A stretch of 64,000 nucleotides of DNA from FEB-22 sp003105195 (GTDB lineage Bacteria > Pseudomonadota > Alphaproteobacteria > Rhizobiales > Xanthobacteraceae): positions 145,134-209,133 of the forward strand of contig JAOSKV010000002.1 of assembly GCA_027493405.1 (NCBI GenBank), in the 5' to 3' direction. Of the stretch, positions 45,464 to 54,365 are shown piece by piece. The translations under genes and the position numbers were made by a program. Each line of letters starts with the position of its first letter. Position 1 is the stretch's first letter. The notes beneath the pieces are model-generated. The model searched no databases and was not told the DNA's origin. It worked only from the letters and a program-made list of their open reading frames with translations.

Positions 45464-46498
45464 ATGGGCTACAAGGTCGCCGTCGTCGGTGCCACGGGGA
45501 ACGTGGGCCGCGAAATGCTCGATGTGCTCGCCGAGCGCGCCTTCCCGGCCGACGAGGTGGTCGCGCTCGCGTCGCGCCGCAGCCAGGGCGTGGAAGTCTC
45601 GTTCGGCGACAAGACGCTCAAGGTCAAGGCGCTGGAGCACTACGACTTCTCCGACATCGACATCTGCCTGATGTCGGCGGGCTCCGGCCCGTCCAAGGAA
45701 TGGTCGCCGAAGATCGCGGCCGCGGGCGCGGTGGTGATCGACAACTCCTCGTGCTGGCGCTACGACGCCGACGTGCCGCTGATCGTGCCGGAGGTGAACG
45801 CGGACGCGACCGCCGGCTTCCGCAAGCGCGGCATCATCGCCAATCCGAACTGCTCGACCGCCCAGCTCGTCGTGGCGCTCAAGCCGCTGCACGACCGCGC
45901 CACCATCAAGCGGGTCGTGGTCTCGACCTATCAATCGGTCTCGGGCGCCGGCAAGGACGCGATGGACGAACTGTTCTCGCAGACCCGCGCGGTCTTCGTC
46001 ACCGACCCGATCGAGCCGAAGAAGTTCCCGAAGCGCATCGCCTTCAACGTCATCCCCCACATCGACGTGTTCATGGAGGACGGCTACACGAAGGAAGAGT
46101 GGAAGATGGTGGCCGAGACCAAGAAGATCCTCGACCCCAAGATCAAGCTCACCGCCACCTGCGTGCGCGTGCCGGTGTTCGTCGGCCATTCGGAAGCCGT
46201 GAACATCGAGTTCGAGAATCCGATCAGCGCGGACGAGGCGCGCGAGATCCTGCGCAACGCGCCCGGCTGCCTGGTGATCGACAAGCGCGAGCCCGGCGGC
46301 TACGTCACGCCCTACGAGGCGGCGGGCGAGGACGCGACCTATATCAGCCGCATCCGCGAGGATGCGACGGTGGAGAACGGGCTCGCGATGTGGGTGGTCT
46401 CCGACAACCTGCGCAAGGGCGCCGCCCTCAACGCCGTGCAGATCGCCGAGGTCCTGATCAACCGCAAGCTAATCGAGGCGAAGCGCAAGGCGGCGTGA
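45464..46498 (+). CDS. asd: Aspartate-semialdehyde dehydrogenase
   Basis: Asd reduces aspartyl phosphate to the semialdehyde, the branch point to lysine, threonine and methionine. The 344-residue product has the NADP motif VGATGNVGREML, the catalytic Cys in NPNCSTAQLVVAL, the STYQSVSGAGKDAMDEL segment, and the active-site His in VFVGHSEAVNIEFE. GCAGGAACAG precedes the ATG. It is a single-gene unit with a long, structured leader. Confidence 0.97.
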   Translation: MGYKVAVVGATGNVGREMLDVLAERAFPADEVVALASRRSQGVEVSFGDKTLKVKALEHYDFSDIDICLMSAGSGPSKEWSPKIAAAGAVVIDNSSCWRYDADVPLIVPEVNADATAGFRKRGIIANPNCSTAQLVVALKPLHDRATIKRVVVSTYQSVSGAGKDAMDELFSQTRAVFVTDPIEPKKFPKRIAFNVIPHIDVFMEDGYTKEEWKMVAETKKILDPKIKLTATCVRVPVFVGHSEAVNIEFENPISADEAREILRNAPGCLVIDKREPGGYVTPYEAAGEDATYISRIREDATVENGLAMWVVSDNLRKGAALNAVQIAEVLINRKLIEAKRKAA

Positions 46499-46506
46499 GG
46501 CGTGTT

Positions 46507-46566
46507 GCACCGGCGGCGTCTCGACCGAAGCTCAGCCGGTGCGTTACGCCGCTGCGCGGCTAACGC
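46507..46566. repeat. Short palindromic repeat after asd
   Basis: GCACCGGC (46507-46514) pairs with GCCGGTGC (46535-46542), and GCGTTA-C-GCCGC (46541-46552) with GCGGCTAACGC (46556-46566). It lies between the convergent asd and dehydratase genes, ending 3 bp before the latter's stop, and may terminate both. Confidence 0.6.
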
Positions 46567-46569
46567 GCT

Positions 46570-47508
46570 CTACGGATTGAGTGTCGCGGGGTCGACATTG
46601 GCGCCGCAGAGCAGGACGCCGATGCGCTCGCCGGGGCGCGGCGCGTAGCTTCCGCTGACCAGCGCGGCGAGCGCGGCGGCGCCGCCGGGCTCGAGGGCGA
46701 CGCGCAGGCGGTCCCAGGCGAGGCGCTGGGCGGCGACGATGGCCTCGTCGGTCACCAGGGCGACGTGGTCGACGGCTTCGCGCGCGATCGCGAAGGGCAG
46801 CGCGCCGGCGCTGCGCGCGCCGAGCGAATCGGCCGCGACGCTCTCGACCGGAACGTCCACCGGGGCGCCAGCCTCGAGCGCCGCATGCAGGCAGCGCGAG
46901 CCCTCGGGCTCGACGCCGATCACCCTCACGCGGCCCGCATACCAGGCCGCCATGCCGCCGATCAGCCCGCCGCCGCCGACCGCGACCAGCACGGTGTCGA
47001 GGCCCGGCGCCTGCTCCTCCCACTCGAGCGCCACCGTGCCCTGGCCCGCGAGCGTCTCGGGGGCGTCATAGGCGTGCACCGAGAGGGCGTCGCGCTCGGC
47101 GATGAAGGACTCGCAGCGCGCGAGCGCATCCGCATAGCGCGCGCCGCCGACGCGCAGGTCGGCACCGTAGGACCGGATGCGGGCGATCTTCGCGGGCGCG
47201 GCGACTTCGGGCACGAAGATGGTGGCCGGGAAGCCGAGCGCGGCCGCCGCATAGGCGACGGCGGCGCCGTGGTTGCCGCCGGAGGCGGCGGTGACGCCGG
47301 CCGCCGGCACGGCGCGCGAGAGCAGGTTGTTGAAGGCGCCGCGCGGCTTGAACGAGCCCGCATGCTGCATGAATTCGAGCTTGAGCGTGAGCGGCTGGTC
47401 GTGCGCCAGCCCCAGATCCTGCGCCGCGACGTCGATCACGGGCGTGCGTCGGATGTGGCCCGCGATGCGGGCATGGGCGGAGCGGATATCGTCGTGCGTG
47501 GGGATCAT
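46570..47508 (-). CDS. Threonine/serine dehydratase (PLP fold II)
   Basis: The 312-residue enzyme is in the ilvA/serine-racemase-like group that deaminates Thr or Ser to 2-oxo acids. The PLP Lys lies in AGSFKPRGAFNNLL, with SGGNHGAAVAYAAAALG and the phosphate-binding VGGGGLIGGMAAW. It lacks the C-terminal ACT regulatory domain of biosynthetic IlvA, which suggests a catabolic or accessory role. The gap to the DUF429 gene is 11 bp. Proteins of this length include ectoine-type EutB; that reading is possible but unsupported here. Confidence 0.85.
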   Translation of the reverse strand: MIPTHDDIRSAHARIAGHIRRTPVIDVAAQDLGLAHDQPLTLKLEFMQHAGSFKPRGAFNNLLSRAVPAAGVTAASGGNHGAAVAYAAAALGFPATIFVPEVAAPAKIARIRSYGADLRVGGARYADALARCESFIAERDALSVHAYDAPETLAGQGTVALEWEEQAPGLDTVLVAVGGGGLIGGMAAWYAGRVRVIGVEPEGSRCLHAALEAGAPVDVPVESVAADSLGARSAGALPFAIAREAVDHVALVTDEAIVAAQRLAWDRLRVALEPGGAAALAALVSGSYAPRPGERIGVLLCGANVDPATLNP

Positions 47509-47519
47509 GAAGTCTCTTG

Positions 47520-48257
47520 TCACGCCCAGATCGCGATCGGCAAGCCGAAAGCATCGCGTCCCGGCGGATCCGGAAAGGGCCGCGCGAGCCCGGCATGCAG
47601 GCGGCGCGCGACGGTCGCGCAGGCGAGCGCATCGAGCAGGTCGTCGGGCCCGGCGCCGCGCGGCGGCTTCGCCTCCACGACCGCGGCCGGCAGCCCGGCC
47701 GCGACGAGCAGCGCGCGGCGGAGCGCGAGGCCGGGCGGATAGGGGGTGCCCTTCACCTTCTTGGGCTCGGCAAGCGCGCGCCCGCCGTTGAGACGCCAGA
47801 ACGCGACCTCGGGATGGGATTCGTGCACGCGCGCGGCCAACGCGGGATGCTCGCGCAGGAGCGCGTCCACCTCGCGGATCTTGGGCGCGATCATGAACAG
47901 CTGCTTGGAGACGGCGCGCGGCGGCTCGGAGCTTGCGCGCGCGGCGCCGCAGGCCGCGCGGTAGTCGGCGGCCTCGATCGCGGCGCGCGCCGGCACCGAG
48001 AAGACCGAGGACTGGCGCGCCCCGAGCAGCGCGCGCACCGCGCGCTCGGGGCCGCGGCCGCCGGGCCCGATGCGGTGCGGCAGGCCGATCGGGATGTCCA
48101 CCGCCACGACGGCCGGCGCCTCGGGCGCCGCGAGCACGTCGGCGAAGCGGAGGAGGACGCGGACCCGCAGCTCGTCGCCCGCGGGACGCAGGAAGGCCGC
48201 GATCCAGGCTTTGGGGCATCCGTCGACGCCGGCGAGCCAGATGTCGGGGCGGGCCAT
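47520..48257 (-). CDS. DUF429 family protein (putative RNase-H-like nuclease)
   Basis: The 245-residue protein matches DUF429: an N-terminal GVDGCPKAWIAAFL with a key Asp, VVAVDIPIGLPH, and a C-terminal DDLLDALACATVARRL. The family is predicted to have an RNase-H-like fold; the activity is not proven. It lies in a same-strand row with the dehydratase downstream and the FAD enzyme upstream, with short gaps. Confidence 0.82.
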   Translation of the reverse strand: MARPDIWLAGVDGCPKAWIAAFLRPAGDELRVRVLLRFADVLAAPEAPAVVAVDIPIGLPHRIGPGGRGPERAVRALLGARQSSVFSVPARAAIEAADYRAACGAARASSEPPRAVSKQLFMIAPKIREVDALLREHPALAARVHESHPEVAFWRLNGGRALAEPKKVKGTPYPPGLALRRALLVAAGLPAAVVEAKPPRGAGPDDLLDALACATVARRLHAGLARPFPDPPGRDAFGLPIAIWA

Positions 48258-48266
48258 GGGCTCGGC

Positions 48267-49439
48267 TCAGATGATGTTGAGCTCGCGCAGCGGGCGGCCC
48301 GCCGCGATGCGCTCATAGCCGAAGACGCCGAGATCGAGAGTGTGGAAGCCGCCATGGGCGATCAGCTCGGCGACCGCGCGGCCGGCGGCCGGGGCCTGCT
48401 GCAGGCCGTGGCCCGAGAAGCCGTTGGCGAAGAGGAAGTTCGTCACCTCGGGATGCCGGCCGATGACGGCGTTCTGGTCGAGCGTGTTGTAGTCGTAGTG
48501 GCCGGCCCAGGCGCGCTGCAGGCGCAGCGCCTCCAGGGCCGGTATGCGTTCCGCGAGCAGCGGCCAGAGCGTCTCCTCGAACAGCGCAGGGTCGACCTCG
48601 AAATCGCCGTCCGCGCGCGGATCCTGCTCCGCGCCCGGCGGGATGCCGCAGATGTAGACCTCGCCCTCGGGCCGGATCCAGAACCCGGAGGGGTCGACGA
48701 TCAGCGGCATGCCCGGGAGCGGCGTGCGGCATGCCACCACGAAGACGCAGCGCTTGCGCGGCTCGACCGGCAAGGCGATGCCGGCGAGCGCCGCGACCTC
48801 GCCGGCCTGCGGGCCGGCCGCATTGACGAGGGTGCCGCAGGCGATGCGGCGCCCGTCGGCCAGCCCTACGGCCGTGACGCGATCCCGCGCGCGCTCGATC
48901 GTCACGACCTCGCCGGTCACCGGCACGACGCCCTTGCGGCGCGCTGCCTGGCGCAGCAGCGCGAGCAGCGAATGGGCGTCGAGCCAGCCCTCGCCGCTGC
49001 GGCCGAAGGCGCCGAGCGCGAGGGCGGAGGTGTCCAGCCAGGGGAAGCGCGCCGCCAGCGCGGGTGGATCCATCAGCACGATGTCGGCGCCTTCCCGCCG
49101 CTGGACCTCGTGATTGGCGCGCAGCGTGCCGGCGCCGCCCTCGCTCGCGAGCAGGAGATAGCCGCGCTCGCGGAAGGCGACGTCGGCGCCGGCGCCGAAG
49201 CGCGCCGCGAGGCCGCGAATGAATTCGATGCCGAAGCGGCTCATGCGGATGTTCTCGGGGGTCGAGAACTGCTGGCGGATCGAGGCGGCCGAGAGCGCGG
49301 TTGCGGCACGCGCGAAGCCCGGATCCCGCTCGACCAGCGCGACGCTGCCCGTGAAGCCGGCATCGTGAGTGAGGAAATAGGCGGTAGCGGCGCCCATGAT
49401 GGCGCCGCCGACGATCACGACGTCGAAGCGTTCGCTCAC
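48267..49439 (-). CDS. FAD-dependent oxidoreductase (DAO family)
   Basis: The 390-residue protein has the N-terminal dinucleotide motif DVVIVGGAIMGAATAYFL, an ERDPGFARAATALSAASI segment where DAO-family enzymes contact FAD, VNAAGPQAGEVAALAG, and a C-terminal FLFANGFSGHGLQQAPA. This layout suits sarcosine oxidase or D-amino-acid dehydrogenase-like enzymes. The GTG start at 49439 overlaps the stop of the Pat-like gene as GTGA, so the two are coupled. Substrate unknown. Confidence 0.85.
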   Translation of the reverse strand: MSERFDVVIVGGAIMGAATAYFLTHDAGFTGSVALVERDPGFARAATALSAASIRQQFSTPENIRMSRFGIEFIRGLAARFGAGADVAFRERGYLLLASEGGAGTLRANHEVQRREGADIVLMDPPALAARFPWLDTSALALGAFGRSGEGWLDAHSLLALLRQAARRKGVVPVTGEVVTIERARDRVTAVGLADGRRIACGTLVNAAGPQAGEVAALAGIALPVEPRKRCVFVVACRTPLPGMPLIVDPSGFWIRPEGEVYICGIPPGAEQDPRADGDFEVDPALFEETLWPLLAERIPALEALRLQRAWAGHYDYNTLDQNAVIGRHPEVTNFLFANGFSGHGLQQAPAAGRAVAELIAHGGFHTLDLGVFGYERIAAGRPLRELNII

Positions 49440-52114
49440 GTGCGCCCCGGCTTGGCGAGATCGATCTCGACCCGCACCACCGTGGGATCCGGCGAGGGCG
49501 CGACGCCGAAGCCGAGCTCCGCCGCCATGTTGAGCATGGTGGAGTTCTCGCGCAGCACGTCGCCGTGCACCTGCCGGACGCCGCGCGCGCGGGCATAGTC
49601 GAGGATCTCGGTCATCAGCCGCCAACCGAGGCCGCGGCCCTTGAGGTCGGAGCGCACGAAGACCGCGAACTCGGCGGCGAGCCCGTCCGGGTCGGCGATC
49701 AGGCGCACGACGCCCAGCATGGCGCCGTCGGTCCCGATCGCGACCAGCGCCATCTCGCGGTCGTAGTCGATCTGCGTGAGGCGCGCCGCGAAGGTGTGGC
49801 TGATCTCCTTGAGGGGCGCGAAGAAGCGCAGGCGGATGTCGTCGGCGGCGGAGCGCGCCAGCATGTCGAGGAGGAGCGGCTCGTCCTCGGGCCGGATCGC
49901 GCGCACTTGCGCGGCCGAGCCGTCGGCGAGCGCGATCTCGTGGGCGAGCTCGCTCGGGTAGTGGCGGATCGCCATGCGCCGGCCCGGCGCGCCGTCATAG
50001 GCGCGCACCACGATGCGGGCATCGAGGGCGAGAACGCCCTTCTCGTCGGCGAGCAGCGGGTTGATGTCGAGCTCCACCACCTCGTCCTGCTCGGCGAGGA
50101 GCTGCGAGAGCCTGACCAGGATGTTCGCGATGGCGTCGAGGTCGGCCGGGGGCCGGTCGCGATAGCCGGCGAGCAGCTTCGCGACCCGGGTATGGCCGAT
50201 CATGTCGCGCGCGAGCACGAGGTTGAGCGGCGGCAGGCCGATGGTGCGGTCGCCGACCACCTCGACGCTGGTGCCGCCCTGGCCGAACAGGATGACGGGG
50301 CCGAAGGCCGCGTCCTCGGCGATGCCGGCGATCAGCTCGTGGGCGCGCGGGCGCGCCGCCATGGCCTGGACGATGAAGCCGGCGAGCCGCGCCTGCGGCG
50401 CGCGCGCCGCGATGCTCGCCTGCATGTCGCGGGCGGCCTGCGCGACCGCCTCGGCGGAGGCGAGATGCAGGCGCACGCCGCCGACGTCGGACTTGTGGGT
50501 GATGTCGGGCGAGAGGATCTTGAGCGCCACCGGGAGGCCGATCGCGGCGGCGCGCCGCGCGGCATCCTCGGGGTCGGCGGCGACCTGCGTCTCCAGCACC
50601 GGAATGCCGTAGGCCTTGAGCACGGCCTTGGCCTCCGGCTCGGTGAGCACCGCGCGGCCCTCGGCCAGGACCCGCGCGATCACGGTCTCGGCGGCCGCGC
50701 GGTCGGGCGTGAACTCGGCCGCCGAGGGCGGCGTCTGCATCAAGAGGTCCTGGTTCTGGCGGTAGCGCGCGAGATGCATGAAGGCGCGCACCGCGTCGTC
50801 GGGCGTCTCGTAGGTCGGCAGGCGATGAGCGGCGAGCAGGCGCCGCGACTCGGTGGCGGCGCCGTCGCCGAGCCAGGAGGTGAGGATCGGCCGCCGCGTG
50901 CCCTCGGCGGCGCCGATCACGGCGCGCGCCGCCTCGATGCTGTCGGCCACCGCGGTCGGGCAATTGAGCACCAGGACCGCGTCGCAGCCGCGATCGGCGA
51001 GGATCGGCGCGAGCGCCTGCGCATAGCGCTCGCCGCCGGCGTCGCCGAGAATGTCCACCGGGTTGCCGCGCGACCAGGCATGCGGCAGGACGGCGTCGAG
51101 CTGCGCGAGCGTCTCGGGCGAGAGCGTCGCGAGATCGCCGCCATACTCCTCCACGGCGTCGGTCGCGATCACGCCGATGCCGCCGCCATTGGTCAGGATC
51201 GCGAGCCGGTCGCCCGTCACTCGCAGGCCCGCCGCGAGGGTGGCGACCGCCTCGAACAATTCGCGCAGGCGATGGACGCGCAGCACGCCGACCCGGCGGA
51301 AGGCCGCGTCGTAGACCGCGTCGGCGCCGGCGAGCGCACCGGTGTGCGAGAGCGCGGCCTTGGCGCCGGCGGCGCTGCGTCCGGCCTTCACGACCACCAC
51401 GGGCTTCGAGCGCGCCGCGATGCGCGCCGCCGACATGAACTTGCGTGCGTGCGTGACCGCCTCGACATAGAGCAGGATCGCGCGGGTGCGGGCGTCGAGG
51501 GCGAGATAGTCGAGCAGGTCGCCGAAATCGACGTCGCTCATGCCGCCGAGCGAGACCATGTGCGAGAAGCCGATGCCGCGATGCGCGGCCCAGTCGAGCA
51601 TGGCGGTCGCGACCGCGCCCGACTGGGTCAGGAAGGCGAGGTCGCCGGCGGGCGGCGTGAGATGCGCGAAGCTCGCATTGATGCCGACACGGGGCGAAAT
51701 GAAGCCGAGGCAGTTGGGCCCGACCACACGCAGGAGATGCGGCCGCGCGGCGTCGAGCATCTCCTGCTGCAGCTGCTTGCCTTCCGCGCGTTCACCCTCG
51801 CCGAAGCCCGCCGTGATCACCACGGCGGCGCGGCAGCCGCGCCTTCCGAGCTCGCCGATCAGGCCCGGGACGGCGCGCGGCGGCGTTGCGATCACGGCGA
51901 GGTCGGGGTCGACCGGCAGGTCCGCCACCGTCGGGTAGTTCAGCGTCGAATGGATCGCCTGGGCGTGCGGGTTGACCGGCATGATCGGGCCGTGGAAACC
52001 GGCGCCGAACAGGTTGCGCGCCAGCACGTCGCCGACCGAGCCCGGCTCGTTGCTGGCGCCGACGAGGGCGATCGCCTTGGGCGCGAACAGTGCGTCGAGA
52101 TTGCGGATGGTCAT
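49436..52114 (-). CDS. Pat-like acyl-CoA synthetase (ADP-forming) fused to GNAT acetyltransferase
   Basis: The 892-residue protein has an N-terminal CoA-binding domain (IALVGASNEPGSVG, VVGPNCLGFISPRVG), a succinyl-CoA-ligase-like middle (KAALSHTGALAGADAVYDAA), an ATP-grasp region (KILSPDITHKSDVGGVRLHL), and a C-terminal GNAT domain (FVRSDLKGRGLGWRLMTEIL near residue 825-845). This is the architecture of E. coli Pat/YfiQ, which acetylates enzymes such as acetyl-CoA synthetase. The length agrees. In the ligase part the active-site His in SHTGALAG remains, so whether it is a ligase or a pseudo-ligase is open. Confidence 0.85.
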   Translation of the reverse strand: MTIRNLDALFAPKAIALVGASNEPGSVGDVLARNLFGAGFHGPIMPVNPHAQAIHSTLNYPTVADLPVDPDLAVIATPPRAVPGLIGELGRRGCRAAVVITAGFGEGERAEGKQLQQEMLDAARPHLLRVVGPNCLGFISPRVGINASFAHLTPPAGDLAFLTQSGAVATAMLDWAAHRGIGFSHMVSLGGMSDVDFGDLLDYLALDARTRAILLYVEAVTHARKFMSAARIAARSKPVVVVKAGRSAAGAKAALSHTGALAGADAVYDAAFRRVGVLRVHRLRELFEAVATLAAGLRVTGDRLAILTNGGGIGVIATDAVEEYGGDLATLSPETLAQLDAVLPHAWSRGNPVDILGDAGGERYAQALAPILADRGCDAVLVLNCPTAVADSIEAARAVIGAAEGTRRPILTSWLGDGAATESRRLLAAHRLPTYETPDDAVRAFMHLARYRQNQDLLMQTPPSAAEFTPDRAAAETVIARVLAEGRAVLTEPEAKAVLKAYGIPVLETQVAADPEDAARRAAAIGLPVALKILSPDITHKSDVGGVRLHLASAEAVAQAARDMQASIAARAPQARLAGFIVQAMAARPRAHELIAGIAEDAAFGPVILFGQGGTSVEVVGDRTIGLPPLNLVLARDMIGHTRVAKLLAGYRDRPPADLDAIANILVRLSQLLAEQDEVVELDINPLLADEKGVLALDARIVVRAYDGAPGRRMAIRHYPSELAHEIALADGSAAQVRAIRPEDEPLLLDMLARSAADDIRLRFFAPLKEISHTFAARLTQIDYDREMALVAIGTDGAMLGVVRLIADPDGLAAEFAVFVRSDLKGRGLGWRLMTEILDYARARGVRQVHGDVLRENSTMLNMAAELGFGVAPSPDPTVVRVEIDLAKPGRT

Positions 52115-52261
52115 GGCGTCTCCGGCTTCGGCGCGCGATAAGTTTCACGCGGAGCAGGGCGCGGCAAGAGTGTTTGTCGCGCCGCCCCCGCGACCTTTTC
52201 CCCCCGTTTCGGCCCGTGCCATGATGGCCGCGCCCCCGCGACGCAGGACCGAAGGACGATC

Positions 52262-53140
52262 ATGACGATTCGACCACGCCGCAGCGTGCTGTACATGCCG
52301 GGCTCGAATGCCCGCGCGCTCGAGAAGGCGAAGACCCTGCCGGCGGACGGCGTGATCCTCGACCTCGAGGACGCGGTCGCGCCCGATGCCAAGGAGGCGG
52401 CGCGCCGACAGGTCGCGGAGGCCGTGAAGGCCGGCGGCTTCGGCGCGCGCGAGACGATCATCCGCATCAACGGGCTCGACACGCCGTGGGCGGCGGAGGA
52501 CCTCGCCGCCGCGGTGGCGGCGGCGCCCGACGCCGTGCTGGTGCCGAAGGTCGCGAGCGCGGAGCAGCTCGAGATGATCGGCCGGCGGCTCCTCGACTTG
52601 AAGGCGGAGCGGCGCACCCGGGTCTGGGCCATGATCGAGACGCCGATCGCGATCCTCGACATCCGGGAGATCGCGGCGGCGGCGCGGGATTCGGAGACCC
52701 GGCTCGCCTGCTTCGTGATGGGCACCAACGACCTCGCCAAGGAGACGCGGGCGCGCATCGTGCCGGGGCGCGCGCCGATGCGCTCCTGGCTGACGACCTG
52801 CCTCGCCGCGGCGCGCGCTCACGGCATCGACATCCTCGACGGGGTCTACAACAACCTCGCGGACGCCGAGGGCTTCGCGCGCGAATGCGCGGAGGCGGCC
52901 GAGCTCGGCTTCGACGGCAAGACGCTGATCCATCCGAACCAGATCGGTCCCTGCAACGCGGCCTTCTCGCCCTCGCCCGAGGAGGTCGCCCAGGCGCGGC
53001 GCATCATCGCGGCGTTCGAGCTCCCCGAGAACCGCGACAAGGGCGTGGTGCAGCTCGACGGGCGCATGGTGGAGCGCATGCACGCCGAGATGGCGCGGCG
53101 CACGGTGGCGATCGCCGATGCGATCGCGGCGGCGGGCTGA
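52262..53140 (+). CDS. CitE-like CoA ester lyase / (3S)-malyl-CoA thioesterase-like
   Basis: The 292-residue protein is of the HpcH/HpaI-CitE family: RRSVLYMPGSNARALEKA, DLEDAVAPDAKEAAR with Mg ligands, VWAMIETPIAILDI, and FVMGTNDLAKETRAR. The size and motifs match short malyl-CoA thioesterase (Mcl2) or CoA ester lyases better than MclA. A mesaconyl-CoA hydratase-like gene lies at 38058, so a role in the ethylmalonyl-CoA pathway is plausible. GACCGAAGGACGATC before the ATG includes a ribosome site. Confidence 0.85.
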   Translation: MTIRPRRSVLYMPGSNARALEKAKTLPADGVILDLEDAVAPDAKEAARRQVAEAVKAGGFGARETIIRINGLDTPWAAEDLAAAVAAAPDAVLVPKVASAEQLEMIGRRLLDLKAERRTRVWAMIETPIAILDIREIAAAARDSETRLACFVMGTNDLAKETRARIVPGRAPMRSWLTTCLAAARAHGIDILDGVYNNLADAEGFARECAEAAELGFDGKTLIHPNQIGPCNAAFSPSPEEVAQARRIIAAFELPENRDKGVVQLDGRMVERMHAEMARRTVAIADAIAAAG

Positions 53141-53192
53141 TCGGGAGCCGCGAACCGGCATGACATCCTTGGGGATCGGCGCGGCATCGGAT

Positions 53193-53206
53193 ATGAGCCA
53201 GATCAA
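53193..53206. promoter_or_regulatory. FNR/ANR-like box
   Basis: ATGAG-CCAG-ATCAA matches the TTGAT-N4-ATCAA consensus at 8 of 10 positions, 112 bp upstream of the Crp/Fnr-type gene, whose recognition helix has an FNR-like E-xx-SR pattern. Autoregulation is a reasonable inference. Confidence 0.4.
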
Positions 53207-53317
53207 TGCATCGGGAGCGTGTCCGGGTCTCCTGGCCCGGAGCGAAATTCGTGCCGCTCCCAGCCGGATCTTCGGCCGCCCCGCTCCGAAGACGCCAGGG
53301 AGGCAGGAGACGCCGCC

Positions 53318-54277
53318 GTGACCGCCCCCACGCCCCTCGATCTCAAGCTCGTATCACGCGCCGGCGCCCTGGCGACACTGCCGGCGGACGCGGTCGACCG
53401 GCTCATGGCCCCGGCGCGGGTCGTGACGGTCGCCCGGCGCGAGACCCTGTTCCGGCAGGGGGAGCCGACGACCGGCTTCTTCATCGTGGTCGACGGGGTC
53501 CTGAAGCTGCGCCGGATCACCTGCGCGGGAGAGGAAGCCGTGATCCAGATCCTCACGCGTGGCGACAGCGTCGCGGCGGCGAGCGTGTTCGTGGACTACC
53601 GCTACCTGATCACCGCCGAGGCCGTGAGCGACGCACGGGTGCTGCGCATCCCGGTCGAGCACCTGATGGCGTGCATCCGCGCCATGCCCGAGATCGCGAT
53701 CGCGATCATGACGGTGACGGCGCAGCATCTCGGCCAGCTGGTGCAGCACGTGGAGGAGCTCAAGGCGCAGAGCGGCTTCCAGCGCGTCGCCGAGTTCCTC
53801 GCCTCGCTCTGCCCGGTGCCGAGCGGGCCGTGCGAGGTGAAGCTGCCCTACGACAAGATCCTGATCGCGGGCCGGCTCGGCATCACGCCGGAATCGCTTT
53901 CGCGCATGTTCGCCAAGCTCAAGCCGGCGGGCGTCGAGGTGCACCGCGCGCATGTGACGATCGCCGATGTCGCGATCCTGCACGAGCTCGCGGCCGAGCC
54001 GGATTTTGCCGAGATGCCGGTGCGCGAGACGGGCGCGGCCGCGCGCGGCGACCGGCACGCGGCCGACCTGCTGCTGCGGCGGCTCGCGGCGCTCGACGTC
54101 GATTTCCGCGCGATCTCGCGCAGCGAGCCGCGGACGCTGCGCGAGCTGCAGCAGGTGTGCACCGGCTGCGGCCGCCACACGCAATGCGCGGGCGACCTCG
54201 CGCGCGGCGGCGCGAGCGCGGCCTGGAAGGCCTATTGCCCGAACGCCGCGGTGCTCAAGGCGCTCGGACCCAATTGA
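53318..54277 (+). CDS. Crp/Fnr-family regulator with Cys-rich C-terminal (DUF6455-like) extension
   Basis: The 319-residue regulator has a cNMP-type sensor domain (GEPTTGFFIVVDGVLKLRRI), a dimer helix, and a helix-turn-helix with LGITPESLSRMFAKL. The E-SL-SR pattern there is like FNR's E-TI-SR, which reads TTGAT. No FNR-type N-terminal cysteine cluster is present. Beyond a normal Crp length there are about 80 extra residues that end in VCTGCGRHTQCAGDL and YCPNA, with Cys281, Cys284, Cys290 and Cys307, a DUF6455-like pattern. A metal or Fe-S site for redox sensing is a fair inference. GTG follows GGCAGGAGACGCCGCC. Confidence 0.85.
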   Translation: MTAPTPLDLKLVSRAGALATLPADAVDRLMAPARVVTVARRETLFRQGEPTTGFFIVVDGVLKLRRITCAGEEAVIQILTRGDSVAAASVFVDYRYLITAEAVSDARVLRIPVEHLMACIRAMPEIAIAIMTVTAQHLGQLVQHVEELKAQSGFQRVAEFLASLCPVPSGPCEVKLPYDKILIAGRLGITPESLSRMFAKLKPAGVEVHRAHVTIADVAILHELAAEPDFAEMPVRETGAAARGDRHAADLLLRRLAALDVDFRAISRSEPRTLRELQQVCTGCGRHTQCAGDLARGGASAAWKAYCPNAAVLKALGPN

Positions 54278-54365
54278 GGCGCGAGGTGCCGGCGCGGCGG
54301 GTCAGCTTGTTGATTCGTCACATTTTCTTGCGCCGAACCGGCGCCCATGTCGGCGGAGAATGCCC

